From assembly GCA_045564655.1 (NCBI GenBank), contig JBJLGX010000021.1, positions 1-56,624 of the forward strand: a stretch of DNA of 56,624 bases. Reading direction: 5' to 3'. The translations under genes were made by a program, and so were the position numbers. Origin of the DNA: UBA826 sp045564655 (GTDB lineage Bacteria > Chloroflexota > Dehalococcoidia > Lucifugimonadales > UBA826). Each line of letters begins with the position of its first letter. Within the stretch, counting starts at the first letter, position 1. Below, in pieces: positions 47,372 through 56,346 of the stretch. The notes under the pieces were generated by a model that saw only the letters and a list, made by a program, of their open reading frames with translations, was not told the DNA's origin and ran no database searches.

Positions 47372-48319
47372 TTATTGATACCTTATTCTAGGGTCTACAA
47401 TCGCATATAATAAATCGACAAGCAGAATCCAAACAGACAATATAACTGTTAAAGCAAGGACTATTCCCAATATCATTTGTACATCTCTACCAAAGACCGA
47501 CAATAACAGCATCCGTCCTAACCCTGGTAAATTAAATACCTGTTCAATAACTACTACTCCGCCCAATATAGCTCCAAAATGAAATCCTGACATAGTTAAA
47601 ACTGGAATCAATGCATTTCTTGCAGCATGTCGAACAACAACTTTATATTCAGCAATGCCTTTTGCCCGGGCAGTTCTAACATAATCTTGATATAGCACTT
47701 CTAACATCATCGATCTCATCAATCTGCTAATTACAGCAGCAGAAGAAAGTGATATTGAAAGTACAGGTAAAGCCATTAACGTCAAATTACGAATAGGATC
47801 CTCATAAATAGCAGCATAAAATATAGGTGGAGACCAGCCAATATAAAACGAAACGAACCATATGATGATTATTCCAACCCAAAATGGGGGAGCTGCTAAA
47901 AAAATAGCCGTCATTATTCTAATTATTTCATCCGTACGAGAACCTCTTTTTACCGCTGATATTATCCCCGAAGGAATAGCAATAGAAAGAGATACAATCA
48001 TAGCTAATACTGCCATAGTGATAGTAGTTTCTAACTTATCCAACAAAAGATCACTTACTTCCTGATCTCTCAAAACGGAGTAACCTAAATCTCCTTGAAC
48101 TGCTTGAAGAAGCCATCGACCGTATTGAACAATGACAGGATCATTAAATCCAAGTTCTTCACGAAGTTTTGCTAAATCAGCTGGTCGAGCTCCACCATCA
48201 GCATTTAAAACTGTAACAATATCCCCAGGTAAAACTCTTAATAAAAAAAAACAAATTGATCCAGCTAATATTACAGTTGGGAACAATAATAAAGTTCTTC
48301 TAATTATGTATTTATACAT
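47372..48319 (-). CDS. Orphan ABC permease, DppB/OppB-like
   Basis: The 315 residues are closely similar to the DppB-like permease at 28606: MYKYIIRRTLLLFPTVILAG, LRVLPGDIVTVL, LYQDYVRTARAKGIAEYKVV, GAILGGVVVIEQVFNLPGLG and the ending YAIVDPRIRYQ. No DppC partner, binding protein or ATPase adjoins it on this strand. It could replace the other DppB in a mixed complex, or its partners may lie elsewhere in the genome. A small membrane protein is encoded 24 bases upstream. Confidence 0.92.
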   Translation of the reverse strand: MYKYIIRRTLLLFPTVILAGSICFFLLRVLPGDIVTVLNADGGARPADLAKLREELGFNDPVIVQYGRWLLQAVQGDLGYSVLRDQEVSDLLLDKLETTITMAVLAMIVSLSIAIPSGIISAVKRGSRTDEIIRIMTAIFLAAPPFWVGIIIIWFVSFYIGWSPPIFYAAIYEDPIRNLTLMALPVLSISLSSAAVISRLMRSMMLEVLYQDYVRTARAKGIAEYKVVVRHAARNALIPVLTMSGFHFGAILGGVVVIEQVFNLPGLGRMLLLSVFGRDVQMILGIVLALTVILSVWILLVDLLYAIVDPRIRYQ

Positions 48320-48343
48320 ATGTCACCTAAAGCTAGGGCATTG

Positions 48344-48529
48344 CTATTTTAATATTCTCTTTAAAAAATATTTTGACAAATAATAAAACGTCAATGAGCC
48401 CGTCATAACAAATACCAACCGTAGTATTTGATTTCCGTCTAGTCCCATATAACGCAGTATTTGTAAGCCTATTAAAGCACCAAATAAAGCTAAAATCAAA
48501 GATATCGTAAAATTCATTAAATATTTCAT
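48344..48529 (-). CDS. Small two-segment membrane protein, unknown
   Basis: The 61 residues from the ATG at 48529 (a GTG at 48544 would add five) contain two hydrophobic stretches (about 4-25 and 32-50) and a basic tail KYFLKRILK. It resembles no family I can name. It precedes the orphan permease gene by 24 bases on the same strand and may be co-transcribed. The Shine-Dalgarno signal is weak (GGTGA), so it may not be real. Confidence 0.45.
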   Translation of the reverse strand: MKYLMNFTISLILALFGALIGLQILRYMGLDGNQILRLVFVMTGSLTFYYLSKYFLKRILK

Positions 48530-48622
48530 TTTCAAATCACCCACACAGTTGTATAGTGCACATTAGATTATATAAAACGCTATCATACTAAAAAAACCAT
48601 TCAATAAGTAAAGGAAAAACCC

Positions 48623-49700
48623 ATGCTTGAAAGATTTCATGTTCCTGAAGATATTGCGATAAGGATACCTCAAGAAAATATGAGAGAAGCTCTTATCGAT
48701 TTATTTAAAAAATTCAGAATGTCTACAGATGATGCAATTTTATCTGCTGATGTCTTAATGTATGCAGATATTAGAGGAGTTGAATCTCATGGGGTTAGCA
48801 ATATGGTTAGAAGGTATGTCGAAGGATTTCAAGACGGTACCATAAATCCAACTCCAAACTGGAAAATAATAAGAGAAGCTGCTGCTGTCTGTACTATTGA
48901 TAGCGACCGAGGTTTAGGATTGTCTGTTGGCCCAGCCGCAATGAATATTGCCATTGAACGAGCTGAGAAATATGGAATAGGATCAGTTTCAGTCACAAAT
49001 GGAAGACATTTTGGAGCAGCCGGATATCATGCACAAATGGCTTTAGAGCACGATATGATTGGAATAGCCATGACAACAGGTGGAGTAACCGTTATTCCAA
49101 CACATGGTTCAGAGAAATTAGTCGGATTGAATCCTATAGCAATAGCAGCGCCCACAAAAATAGAGCCTCCTTTCATATTTGATGCTTCTATGAGTTCAGT
49201 TGCCGGTAACAAAATAGCCTTAGCAAAAAGATTACAAGTTGATACTATGCCAGGATGGATTGCAGACTCAGATGGGAAACCCAATAATGGATGAGCAACA
49301 AATCCCTGAAGACTATAAAATTCTACCCTTAGGAGGGACAAGAGAAATAGGATCACACAAGGGGTACGGGCTATCTATCATGATCGAAATTTTAAGTGGT
49401 GTTTTATCAGGAGGAGCGGCCGGACCATTTAGAAGATCTGGATCTTCCCATCATTTTATAGCCTACAAAATAGATGCTTTCACCGATGTGGATAGTTTCA
49501 AACAAGATCTAGATGAATATATGAGAGCCCTCGTTGAATCAGATCCTGCTCCTGGAAAAGATGCTGTTACATATGCTGGATTGCCAGAGCATTTTGAAGA
49601 AATCGAAAGATTAGAAAAAGGAATACCTTATCACCCCGAAGTTATAGACTGGTTTACTAGTATCGCTGCCGAATTAGAACTTCCAAACAGATTATCGTAA
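48623..49700 (+). pseudogene. Ldh_2-family malate/L-lactate-type dehydrogenase, one frameshift
   Basis: Codons 1-223 read as the N-terminal two thirds of a type-2 malate/lactate dehydrogenase (ESHGVSN with the catalytic His, TNGRHFGAAGYHA, HGSEKLVGLNPIAIAAPT) and stop at 49292-49294. The remainder continues in the +1 frame: KPIMDEQQIPEDYKILPLGG, SHKGYGLSIMIEILSGVLSG and so on to 49700. Removing one C from CCC at 49280-49282 restores DGKPIMDEQQ and a normal ~358-residue protein. The family reduces or oxidises 2-oxo/2-hydroxy acids with NAD(P). It may be a true lesion, a sequencing error or, less likely, a +1 recoding site at CCC. AAAGGAA precedes the start. Confidence 0.88.
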
Positions 49701-49711
49701 GGAGAGAAAAA

Positions 49712-50710
49712 ATGAAGGTTGGGATATCTGGTATAAAGCCAATAAATGCCTCTTGGGCGGACTCTAAGGAAATTGCTATTCTTGCAGATAAACTAGGCTA
49801 TTCATGCATATCTATGGGTGAATCATGGGGAGAAGATGCATTTTCTAGCCTTTCTCAAGTAGCTGCTGTAACAAAAAATATAAATATAGGAACTAGCATA
49901 GTTCCTACTTATGGTAGAAGTGCAGCGAACCTATCTATGGCAGCTTTAAACTTAGATAAAATGTCAGAAGGAAGGTTCTTTTTAGGGCTTGGCTCAAGTG
50001 GCAAGATAGTGATTGAAGACTTTCATGGTCAGGAATATGTTAAACCCCTAACTCGAATGAATGAATATATACAGTTTGTAAGGCTTGCATTAAAGTCTGA
50101 ACGGCTTAATATGGATGGCGAATTTGTCAAAACCCAGCGATTTAAACTGCGGTTTGACCCATACAGAGATCATATTCCAATATATATTGCTTCCCTTACA
50201 CCAAAAAGCTTAGAAATGACTGGAGAAATAGCAGATGGATGGATGCCCATATTCTTTGCCATAGACAGAATGGAGGAATCATTCAAATCTCTTAATAAGG
50301 GTCTCAAAAAATCTGGTCGGAATATAAACAACATGGGTATTTCAGCTCAAATAGCTACATATGTAACAAATAAAATTGATTCCGCATTCGATCAAGAAAG
50401 AAAACATATCGCGTTTTATGTTGGAGGTATGGGGGTTTTCTACCATAAATACATGCATAGTATCGGATTTGGATCAGATGCAGACAAAGTTAGAGATGCT
50501 TACATAAATAAAAAAGACAGAGACTTAGCTGCACAATTAGTTACCAATGAAATGGTTGAAGCCACAAGTATTATCGGTTCACCTGAAGATTGTTCAACGC
50601 AAATGAAAAAATTCTTTTCTAACGGAGTAACTGAAATAAGATTGGTATTAAATATAGATACCTCTGAAAATTTTAAAAATACTTTAACTCAGTTAGCTCC
50701 ATATATATAA
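49712..50710 (+). CDS. LLM-class flavin/F420-dependent oxidoreductase
   Basis: The 332 residues have the luciferase-like TIM-barrel pattern: AILADKLGYSCISMGESW, VAAVTKNINIGTSIVPTYGRS, LNLDKMSEGRFFLGLGSSG, VRLALKSERLNMDGEFV and IPIYIASLTPKSLEMTGEIADGWMP split over the middle. The form 'MGESWGEDAFSSL' and absence of a partner reductase are compatible with F420 or FMN. Paralogues of this family are strongly expanded in SAR202. The reaction is undetermined. GGAG precedes the ATG 11 bases after the Ldh stop, so the genes are probably one transcript. Confidence 0.92.
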   Translation: MKVGISGIKPINASWADSKEIAILADKLGYSCISMGESWGEDAFSSLSQVAAVTKNINIGTSIVPTYGRSAANLSMAALNLDKMSEGRFFLGLGSSGKIVIEDFHGQEYVKPLTRMNEYIQFVRLALKSERLNMDGEFVKTQRFKLRFDPYRDHIPIYIASLTPKSLEMTGEIADGWMPIFFAIDRMEESFKSLNKGLKKSGRNINNMGISAQIATYVTNKIDSAFDQERKHIAFYVGGMGVFYHKYMHSIGFGSDADKVRDAYINKKDRDLAAQLVTNEMVEATSIIGSPEDCSTQMKKFFSNGVTEIRLVLNIDTSENFKNTLTQLAPYI

Positions 50711-50722
50711 AGGAAATCCAAA

Positions 50723-51070
50723 ATGGACATGACACTTTCCAATTTAATCAAAGAATCTCATGATACTTCTTTATCAAAAGGATGGTGGGATAATTCAAAC
50801 AGAAATATAGGAGAATTATTAGCCTTGATACACAGTGAAATAAGTGAGGCTTTAGAAGCTTATAGGATTACTGGGGAGTCAGGATTAAATGATATTTGGA
50901 ATAGAGAGAGTGATGGAAAACCTGAAGGTTTTACAGTAGAGCTTGCAGACACATTAATTAGAATATTTGATATGTGTGCTGCATACGAATTAGATATAGA
51001 AAACGCCTTAGAGATCAAAATGGAATTCAACAAGTCTCGTCCTTATCGTCACGGGAACAAAAAAGCTTAA
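50723..51070 (+). CDS. MazG-like nucleotide pyrophosphohydrolase
   Basis: The 115 residues are all-alpha and match the MazG-like/dUTPase-type fold. The metal-binding pattern is the Glu cluster in LIHSEISEALEAYR and ELADTLIRIFDM, and the C-terminus SRPYRHGNKKA is typical. Such enzymes hydrolyse (d)NTPs or altered nucleotides to monophosphates, a house-cleaning role. It follows the LLM oxidoreductase by 12 bases and ends 1 base from the convergent flavin monooxygenase gene. Confidence 0.88.
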   Translation: MDMTLSNLIKESHDTSLSKGWWDNSNRNIGELLALIHSEISEALEAYRITGESGLNDIWNRESDGKPEGFTVELADTLIRIFDMCAAYELDIENALEIKMEFNKSRPYRHGNKKA

Positions 51071-51071
51071 T

Positions 51072-52232
51072 TTAAAACAATCCTTTGTGTTCCATTCCTA
51101 AAAAAAATCTTCCAACACTGTCATAATGTTCCATGCGCCCTTGTACTTGCTGAGATATGGCGTGAATATCCTCAAATTTTCTTTGTATCGGATTAAAATT
51201 GAAAATCGCATTGGAACCTACTAAAGAATATGATCTATCTACTATGTTTACAGATTGCCTTATAGCATCTGTACTAGCCAAACGTAAGTCTGCTTTAAAG
51301 TCTTCTGGAATAGTGCCCTTTAATGATGCTGATTCCCACAATTCAGATACTGACTTGTCTAAATATGATTTTGTAGATCTATAAGTAGCTTCCAATTTAC
51401 CTATTTCTCTTTGTACTGATTGTTGATCACGCAACTTCTCTTGTTTACTTGGGGTTTTTTCATTAGCTAATTGAATAGCATAGTTTAAAGACGACCTTGC
51501 AACACCTAATGCAACTGTAGCAAATCCAGACGAAAACATAAGAGGTTTAGGTATAATATATATGGGCCCTGAGTGCAGAGGAGGCTCTCCTTCAGTAAAT
51601 GTTTTACTCTGATCCACAAAAACATCATTAGCAATAAAACTAAAGCTACCTGTCCCTCTCAATCCATTAACATCCCAAGTATCTACTATTTCAATATCTT
51701 GTTTCTGCAGAAACATATTCCTCATTTCTTTTCTTTCAAAAGCAGGGTTATTAGGGTATGTAACTGGAGCTAAGGCTACAAGCCAATTTGCATGTTGAAA
51801 CCCACTACTGAAATCCCATCTACCGCTAAGGCTATATCCTTTTTCAGATATTACAACAGAGGCATTACCTGAAGGTCCATTTGATAAAACAGTATCCGGG
51901 TCTCTCCATATCTCTAATGCCAATTTTTCAGGCATAAAAGCTGCTAATGTTCCTAAAACATTATTCTGATTAAGACACCACGCGACACTAGCATCTACCA
52001 TAGAAACGACATTAATAATTTCAAGATACTTTATAAAATCAATTTCATGACCCCCTAATTTATGAGGGACTAAGAGCCTGAAAAACCCAGATCTTGTCAT
52101 ATTTTTTAATAGGGAATCAGGTATTTTCCTATCATTATTTATTTGATCTGAAGCATTTGAGATTTCTTCACTTAAAGAGTTTATGAGATTAACAAAATAA
52201 TCTCCACTATATTTTTTCTTATTCTCTAGCAT
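51072..52232 (-). CDS. Acyl-CoA dehydrogenase-fold flavin monooxygenase (HsaA/DszC-like)
   Basis: The 386 residues have the acyl-CoA dehydrogenase fold: an N-terminal helical domain (RSGFFRLLVPHKLGG), a central beta domain (YSLSGRWDFSSGFQHANW, WDVNGLRGTGSFSF) and a C-terminal four-helix domain. The RW.F.SG and GLRGTGS motifs are typical of class-D two-component monooxygenases that use reduced flavin and O2, such as HsaA and DszC. A flavin reductase partner would be needed, and none is evident adjacent. The start faces the deazaflavin-type gene at 52255 with only 22 bases between. The substrate is unknown, probably aromatic or heterocyclic. Confidence 0.87.
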   Translation of the reverse strand: MLENKKKYSGDYFVNLINSLSEEISNASDQINNDRKIPDSLLKNMTRSGFFRLLVPHKLGGHEIDFIKYLEIINVVSMVDASVAWCLNQNNVLGTLAAFMPEKLALEIWRDPDTVLSNGPSGNASVVISEKGYSLSGRWDFSSGFQHANWLVALAPVTYPNNPAFERKEMRNMFLQKQDIEIVDTWDVNGLRGTGSFSFIANDVFVDQSKTFTEGEPPLHSGPIYIIPKPLMFSSGFATVALGVARSSLNYAIQLANEKTPSKQEKLRDQQSVQREIGKLEATYRSTKSYLDKSVSELWESASLKGTIPEDFKADLRLASTDAIRQSVNIVDRSYSLVGSNAIFNFNPIQRKFEDIHAISQQVQGRMEHYDSVGRFFLGMEHKGLF

Positions 52233-52254
52233 ATATATACGTTACCATATATGT

Positions 52255-52713
52255 ATGTACACATTATCAAAGAAAAGCCATATGTTTAGATTTCAATTAA
52301 TAAAATGGTTTAGCTCATTCCATAAATACATATTAATTAAAAGCAATGGGCGTCTTATGCATAATTTATTGGGTCATAATATGCTTCTGCTAGAAAACGT
52401 TGGACGCAAAACATTAAAAACATATCATACGCCTTTACTTTATATAAAATCTGACGAATATAATTTTCTAACAGTAGGCTCTTTTGGAGGTCACCCTAGG
52501 CACCCCGCTTGGTTTTTAAATATCAAAGATATTAAAAAAACGACTCTTATTGTTAAAGGGAAAAAATTATCCGTCGATATAAATATATTATCTAACGGTG
52601 AAAAAGAAAAAGCTTGGTCTAAACTAATTTTAGAATATCCTGGATTTTCAAACTATCAAGAAAAAACGTATAGATCTATTCCTGTAATAAAATTTACTCT
52701 CCCCAATAATTGA
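52255..52713 (+). CDS. Deazaflavin (F420)-dependent nitroreductase-like protein
   Basis: The 152 residues match the DDN/DUF385 split-barrel family: MLLLENVGRKTLKTYHTPLLYI, FLTVGSFGGHPRHPAWFLNIK, TLIVKGKKLSVDI and YPGFSNYQEKTYRSIPVI. The family uses reduced F420 to reduce quinones or other acceptors, so this gene implies that the host makes F420. Starts at 52255 or 52282 are both possible; the latter leaves more room for promoters. The stop codon overlaps the -35 box of the tRNA promoter. It may act with the divergent flavin monooxygenase. Confidence 0.88.
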   Translation: MYTLSKKSHMFRFQLIKWFSSFHKYILIKSNGRLMHNLLGHNMLLLENVGRKTLKTYHTPLLYIKSDEYNFLTVGSFGGHPRHPAWFLNIKDIKKTTLIVKGKKLSVDINILSNGEKEKAWSKLILEYPGFSNYQEKTYRSIPVIKFTLPNN

Positions 52714-52738
52714 CTAGTAGTATTTATACAACTAACAT
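52710..52738 (+). promoter_or_regulatory. Predicted promoter of the tRNA genes
   Basis: TTGACT (52710-52715), 17 bases, then TAACAT (52733-52738), about 60 bases before tRNA-Arg. The -35 box contains the TGA stop of the gene upstream. Confidence 0.6.
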
Positions 52739-52797
52739 ATTAATCCAAAGTGTTTGAAGAGACATGATGTGCTGCTCAATCACTTCGATTGGAACAT

Positions 52798-52871
52798 GCG
52801 CTTGTAGCTCAGTTGGATAGAGCGCATCCCTGCGGAGGATGAGGCCGTGAGTTCGAGTCTCACCAAGCGCA
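52798..52871 (+). tRNA. tRNA-Arg (anticodon GCG)
   Basis: A full 74-base cloverleaf can be drawn: acceptor GCGCTTG/CAAGCGC, D arm GCTC/GAGC, anticodon stem CATCC/GGATG with loop CTGCGGA, T arm GTGAG/CTCAC with loop TTCGAGT, discriminator A. The anticodon GCG reads CGC/CGU arginine codons, a role usually filled by an ICG (ACG gene) tRNA in bacteria. The CCA end is not encoded. Confidence 0.95.
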
Positions 52872-52883
52872 CTTTTAAAATCA

Positions 52884-52957
52884 GGGCGATTAGCTCAGTT
52901 GGTTAGAGCACCTCGTTTACACCGAGGGGGTCGGGGGTTCGAGTCCCTCATCGCCCA
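52884..52957 (+). tRNA. tRNA-Val (anticodon TAC)
   Basis: This is a 74-base cloverleaf: acceptor GGGCGAT/ATCGCCC, D arm GCTC/GAGC, anticodon stem CCTCG/CGAGG with loop TTTACAC, T arm GGGGG/CCCTC (one G-T pair) with loop TTCGAGT, discriminator A. CCA is encoded at 52958-52960. It lies 12 bases after tRNA-Arg and is presumably processed from the same transcript. Confidence 0.96.
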
Positions 52958-52975
52958 CCACTGAAATTAAAATAT

Positions 52976-53974
52976 ATGAATATTATTGTTACCAAATATG
53001 TCGATGGATTAATTATTTACCCTGAATTATCAGATGAACTTGGAAACAATATACAAGGGCCATCTTTAATAAAGACTCCTGAGTGGCTACCGAATTCTTT
53101 AGCAAAATATTACTTATATTTTGCTGATCATAAAGGGAATCACATTAAAATGGCTTATGCAGATGATCTCTTGGGCCCATGGAATATTTATAGTGGAGGT
53201 ACACTCCAATTAGAAGACTCAGGTTTCCTTACAGAATCACCTGAAATGCCTAGGAATTTTGATAGCGCTCAAAGTAGCGTGGGTCTTTTAGAAGGTTTTG
53301 ATCCTCATCCAGAACAATCCGAATATATTCCTACGAGACTAGATGATATGATGATTCCACATATAGCATCCCCTGATGTTCATGTAGATAATGAAAAAAA
53401 ACAGATTATTATGTTTTATCATGGTTTAGAAAAATTTGGGACCCAATCTACAAAAGTAGCTATTTCATCAGATGGGATTAATTTTAAAAATACTACTAAT
53501 ATTGTAAGCCGTCCTTATTTCCGACGATTTAAATATAAAGGCACATTTTACGGAATGGCAATGCCAGGATTTATATATAAAAATACCGGAGATATAGATG
53601 AATATACAGAAATAAAAAGGTTATTTCCAAATAAAATACGTCACTCAGGAGTGTTTTTAATAGAAGACACTTTATACGTATTTTATTCTTTAGTAGAAGA
53701 TGTTCCAGAAAGAATCTATGTGTCTACCATAGAGCTTAATACTAACGCAGAAAACTGGAAAGAGTCGAATGCTAAAGAAGTAATACGCCCAACATTAGAC
53801 TGGGAAGGAGTTAACCTTCCGCTACAACACTCATCCAGAAGTTCAATTAATATACCCGTTAACCAACTTAGAGATCCATATATATTTAAAGATGAAGACG
53901 ATATGTATCTGCTATATACAGCAAAAGGTGAACGAGGAATTGGAATATGCCATATAGAGATAGATTACCCTTAA
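52976..53974 (+). CDS. GH43/GH32-like five-bladed propeller protein
   Basis: The 332 residues show the repeated strand pattern of the glycosyl hydrolase 43/32/62/68 fold: KYYLYFADHKGNHIKMAYADDLLGPW near residue 44 (in two parts), IASPDVHVDNEKKQIIMFYHG near 130, TKVAISSDGINF, and LRDPYIFKDEDDMYLLYTAKGE near 300. The catalytic acids of a true glycosidase cannot be fixed with certainty. No signal peptide is seen, so it may be cytoplasmic. It starts 15 bases after the tRNA-Val CCA with no terminator or obvious ribosome site. Its stop shares TTAA with the stop of the opposing MMPL gene. Confidence 0.75.
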   Translation: MNIIVTKYVDGLIIYPELSDELGNNIQGPSLIKTPEWLPNSLAKYYLYFADHKGNHIKMAYADDLLGPWNIYSGGTLQLEDSGFLTESPEMPRNFDSAQSSVGLLEGFDPHPEQSEYIPTRLDDMMIPHIASPDVHVDNEKKQIIMFYHGLEKFGTQSTKVAISSDGINFKNTTNIVSRPYFRRFKYKGTFYGMAMPGFIYKNTGDIDEYTEIKRLFPNKIRHSGVFLIEDTLYVFYSLVEDVPERIYVSTIELNTNAENWKESNAKEVIRPTLDWEGVNLPLQHSSRSSINIPVNQLRDPYIFKDEDDMYLLYTAKGERGIGICHIEIDYP

Positions 53975-56346
53975 GATTCTTTTTGCCTTTTTACATTTCC
54001 TTCTATCGAAATATTAGGAATCCAATTTAAGAATTTGGGCAAATACCAGGCTTTGGTTCCTAAAATTTTCATTACGCTTGGAACGAGTATAGACCTCACT
54101 ATAGTCGCATCTATAAGCACTGCCGCCCCTAATCCAAATCCCATAGATTGAAAAAAAGCTATATCTCCAAGAGCAAATCCTCCAAATACAGCTACCATAA
54201 TCAAAGCTGCACCGGTAATGATACTCGCTGTTTTGCGTAAGCCAAAAGCAACTGCTTCGTCAGAAGATTTTGTTTCATCAAAATGTTCTTTAATTCTGCT
54301 AAGCATGAACACATGGTAATCCATAGATAACCCAAACAATATACTGAACATAAAAAGAGGAAGCCAAAACTCAAGTTGGTCTACTTGTTCAAATCCAAAT
54401 ACATCTATCATGAATCCTTTTTGAAAAACTAACACCAAAAGCCCATAAGATGCTCCTACAGAAAGTAAGTTCATAATTATTGATGCTATCGAAATTGTTA
54501 TAGATCTGAATGCAAAAAGTAATAATATTAAACTTAAACTTAAAACAAGACCAAGTACTATTGGAAAGTATTCATCAGTCATTTTTACTGAGTCAACTAC
54601 TTCCGCAGAGGTACCACCGACATATATTGTGTAATCTGATTCACTTATTCCTGCAAATGAATCAGGAATCAAATCATCCCTTAACCTAGTTATAGAATTT
54701 AAAGCTTCTTGGTTTTGGGGATCTCCAGGAATTCTAGAATTTAATTCAGCATAATTAACAGAAGGTTCTATTGTGACATCAGGTGCTAAGAAGCCATTGT
54801 CATCTATCAATTTAGTTTCTAGATTTAATATCGCATTTGAAATTTCTGGTGACTCTACATTTGCATCTATAACAACTATAGCAGGAGAATCTGATCCAAA
54901 TCCAAATTTATCATCCAATAAATCAAATCCAATCTTAACTGGTTGTTCGTCTGGAAGTACGGATATTCCACTTGTTCCTTTCTCTAAATCAAAATAAAAA
55001 TAAGATAATCCGCACAAAATCGCAGTAGCCAATACCATGCTTATATAGGGTCTTTTCATAACTTGTATCGTTATTGTATTCCAAAAACCTTTTTCGGAAT
55101 CTACAGATTTTCTTCACCTGACAAGAATTTTATTGGTAATCCAAATCTCTTTAGGATTGATGCTAATATTATTAATAACATGACTCCACCAGATACAAAT
55201 AATAACTGTGGACCTAACTCTTGAGTAAAAGCCACGAATAAAAAGCCTAATAAATATATTAAAATCGTTATTTTTCTAGGTACCTTAAAACTATTAACTT
55301 TATCTCCAAGTAACCCTAGTAATGCAGGCAATAATGTTACACCGGCAAGAACTGCAACAAAAACTACTACGATAGCGCCTACTCCAAAAGCTTGAAATGT
55401 TTTCTCCGGAATAACAAACATACCTATAAGAGCTAAAACAACAGTTAACCCACTAAATACCACAGCCCGACCGGCAGTTCCTCCAGAGCTTACTATTGCA
55501 TCTAATTTTTCTAATCCAGTAGCTCTTTCTTCTCTGTATCTGGACAAAATAAATAAGCAATAATCAATACCTACAGCCAAACCCATCATTGTCATTATAT
55601 TTGGAACAAAATCATTGAGATCTACTACTTGTCCCATAAGAGCAACACACCAATTGCAACAAATATAGCTACAATGGCCAATATAACTGGGATAAAAGCA
55701 GAGGCCACAGAACCAAATACTAAAGCAAGTATTATAAGAGCTACAGAAATCCCGATAGTTTCTCCTGTCACTAAATCTTTTTCTGCTAGTTCTTGAAATG
55801 CATATTCAATTGATTCTCTACCTATAAAATAAAATTCAAAATCTTTATTTGGGTAATCTTCTAATAAATGTACCAAAGGAGCTACTAGATCTCCTTGAAC
55901 AAATGGAGCTGATATTAATATTGTGCTTCCGTCTTCAGAAGGAGTTATTTGATAATCTTCTAGTGATCCTATAGATTTATCTATTTCTGACTTGTCAATT
56001 TCTAATTGAACTTTTTCAATAAATCACGCACTCCCTGTACATAATCTTCAGATGGAAATACATATTTATCAGAATTCACAATAAGCAAATTGTCTGAAGT
56101 TTCTTCTTCGGATGATTGGTCTATTTGTCCCGATCCAGGATTAAGTAAAGAGGTTTTCTCGTCCTTTAACTTTTGAGCTAGTTTGAACTCTTGATCTACA
56201 GTTGCCCCTTGACCACCTTTTAGCGCGCTATCCAGTAAAGTTTGCGACAAAATTCCTGCGCAAATCATCAATAACACCCATAATCCAATTATAACTAATG
56301 GCTTAGTAGCTGAAAATCTAACAATAGCCTTAAGCGATATATTCAT
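53971..56346 (-). pseudogene. MMPL/RND-family exporter gene with three frameshifts
   Basis: Four pieces in successive frames together make one MMPL protein of about 790 residues. The first is 56346-56002 (N-terminal membrane segment and start of the first external domain). The second extends from about 56015 to 55625 (end of that domain and membrane segments). The third is 55637-55101 (VDLNDFVPNIMTMMGLAVGIDYCLF and following membrane segments). The fourth extends from about 55108 to 53971 (second external domain, SILFGLSMDYHVFMLSRIKEHF, last segments). Each junction is repaired by adding one A on the coding strand, near 56012-56016 (run of 5), 55637 and 55108-55111 (run of 4). Intact relatives export lipids or hydrophobic compounds using the proton gradient. 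It is either a decayed gene or read errors near a sequence end. Confidence 0.87.

Noticed and set aside
52872..52883. Attachment site next to the tRNA genes
   Set aside because: No integrase and no repeated tRNA 3' end were seen within the window.
55101..56016. Programmed -1 frameshifting in the MMPL gene (one site reads TTG AAA AAG)
   Set aside because: Three shifts would be needed in one protein, the heptamer is not a full X-XXY-YYZ site (G AAA AAG), and single missing A residues explain all junctions.
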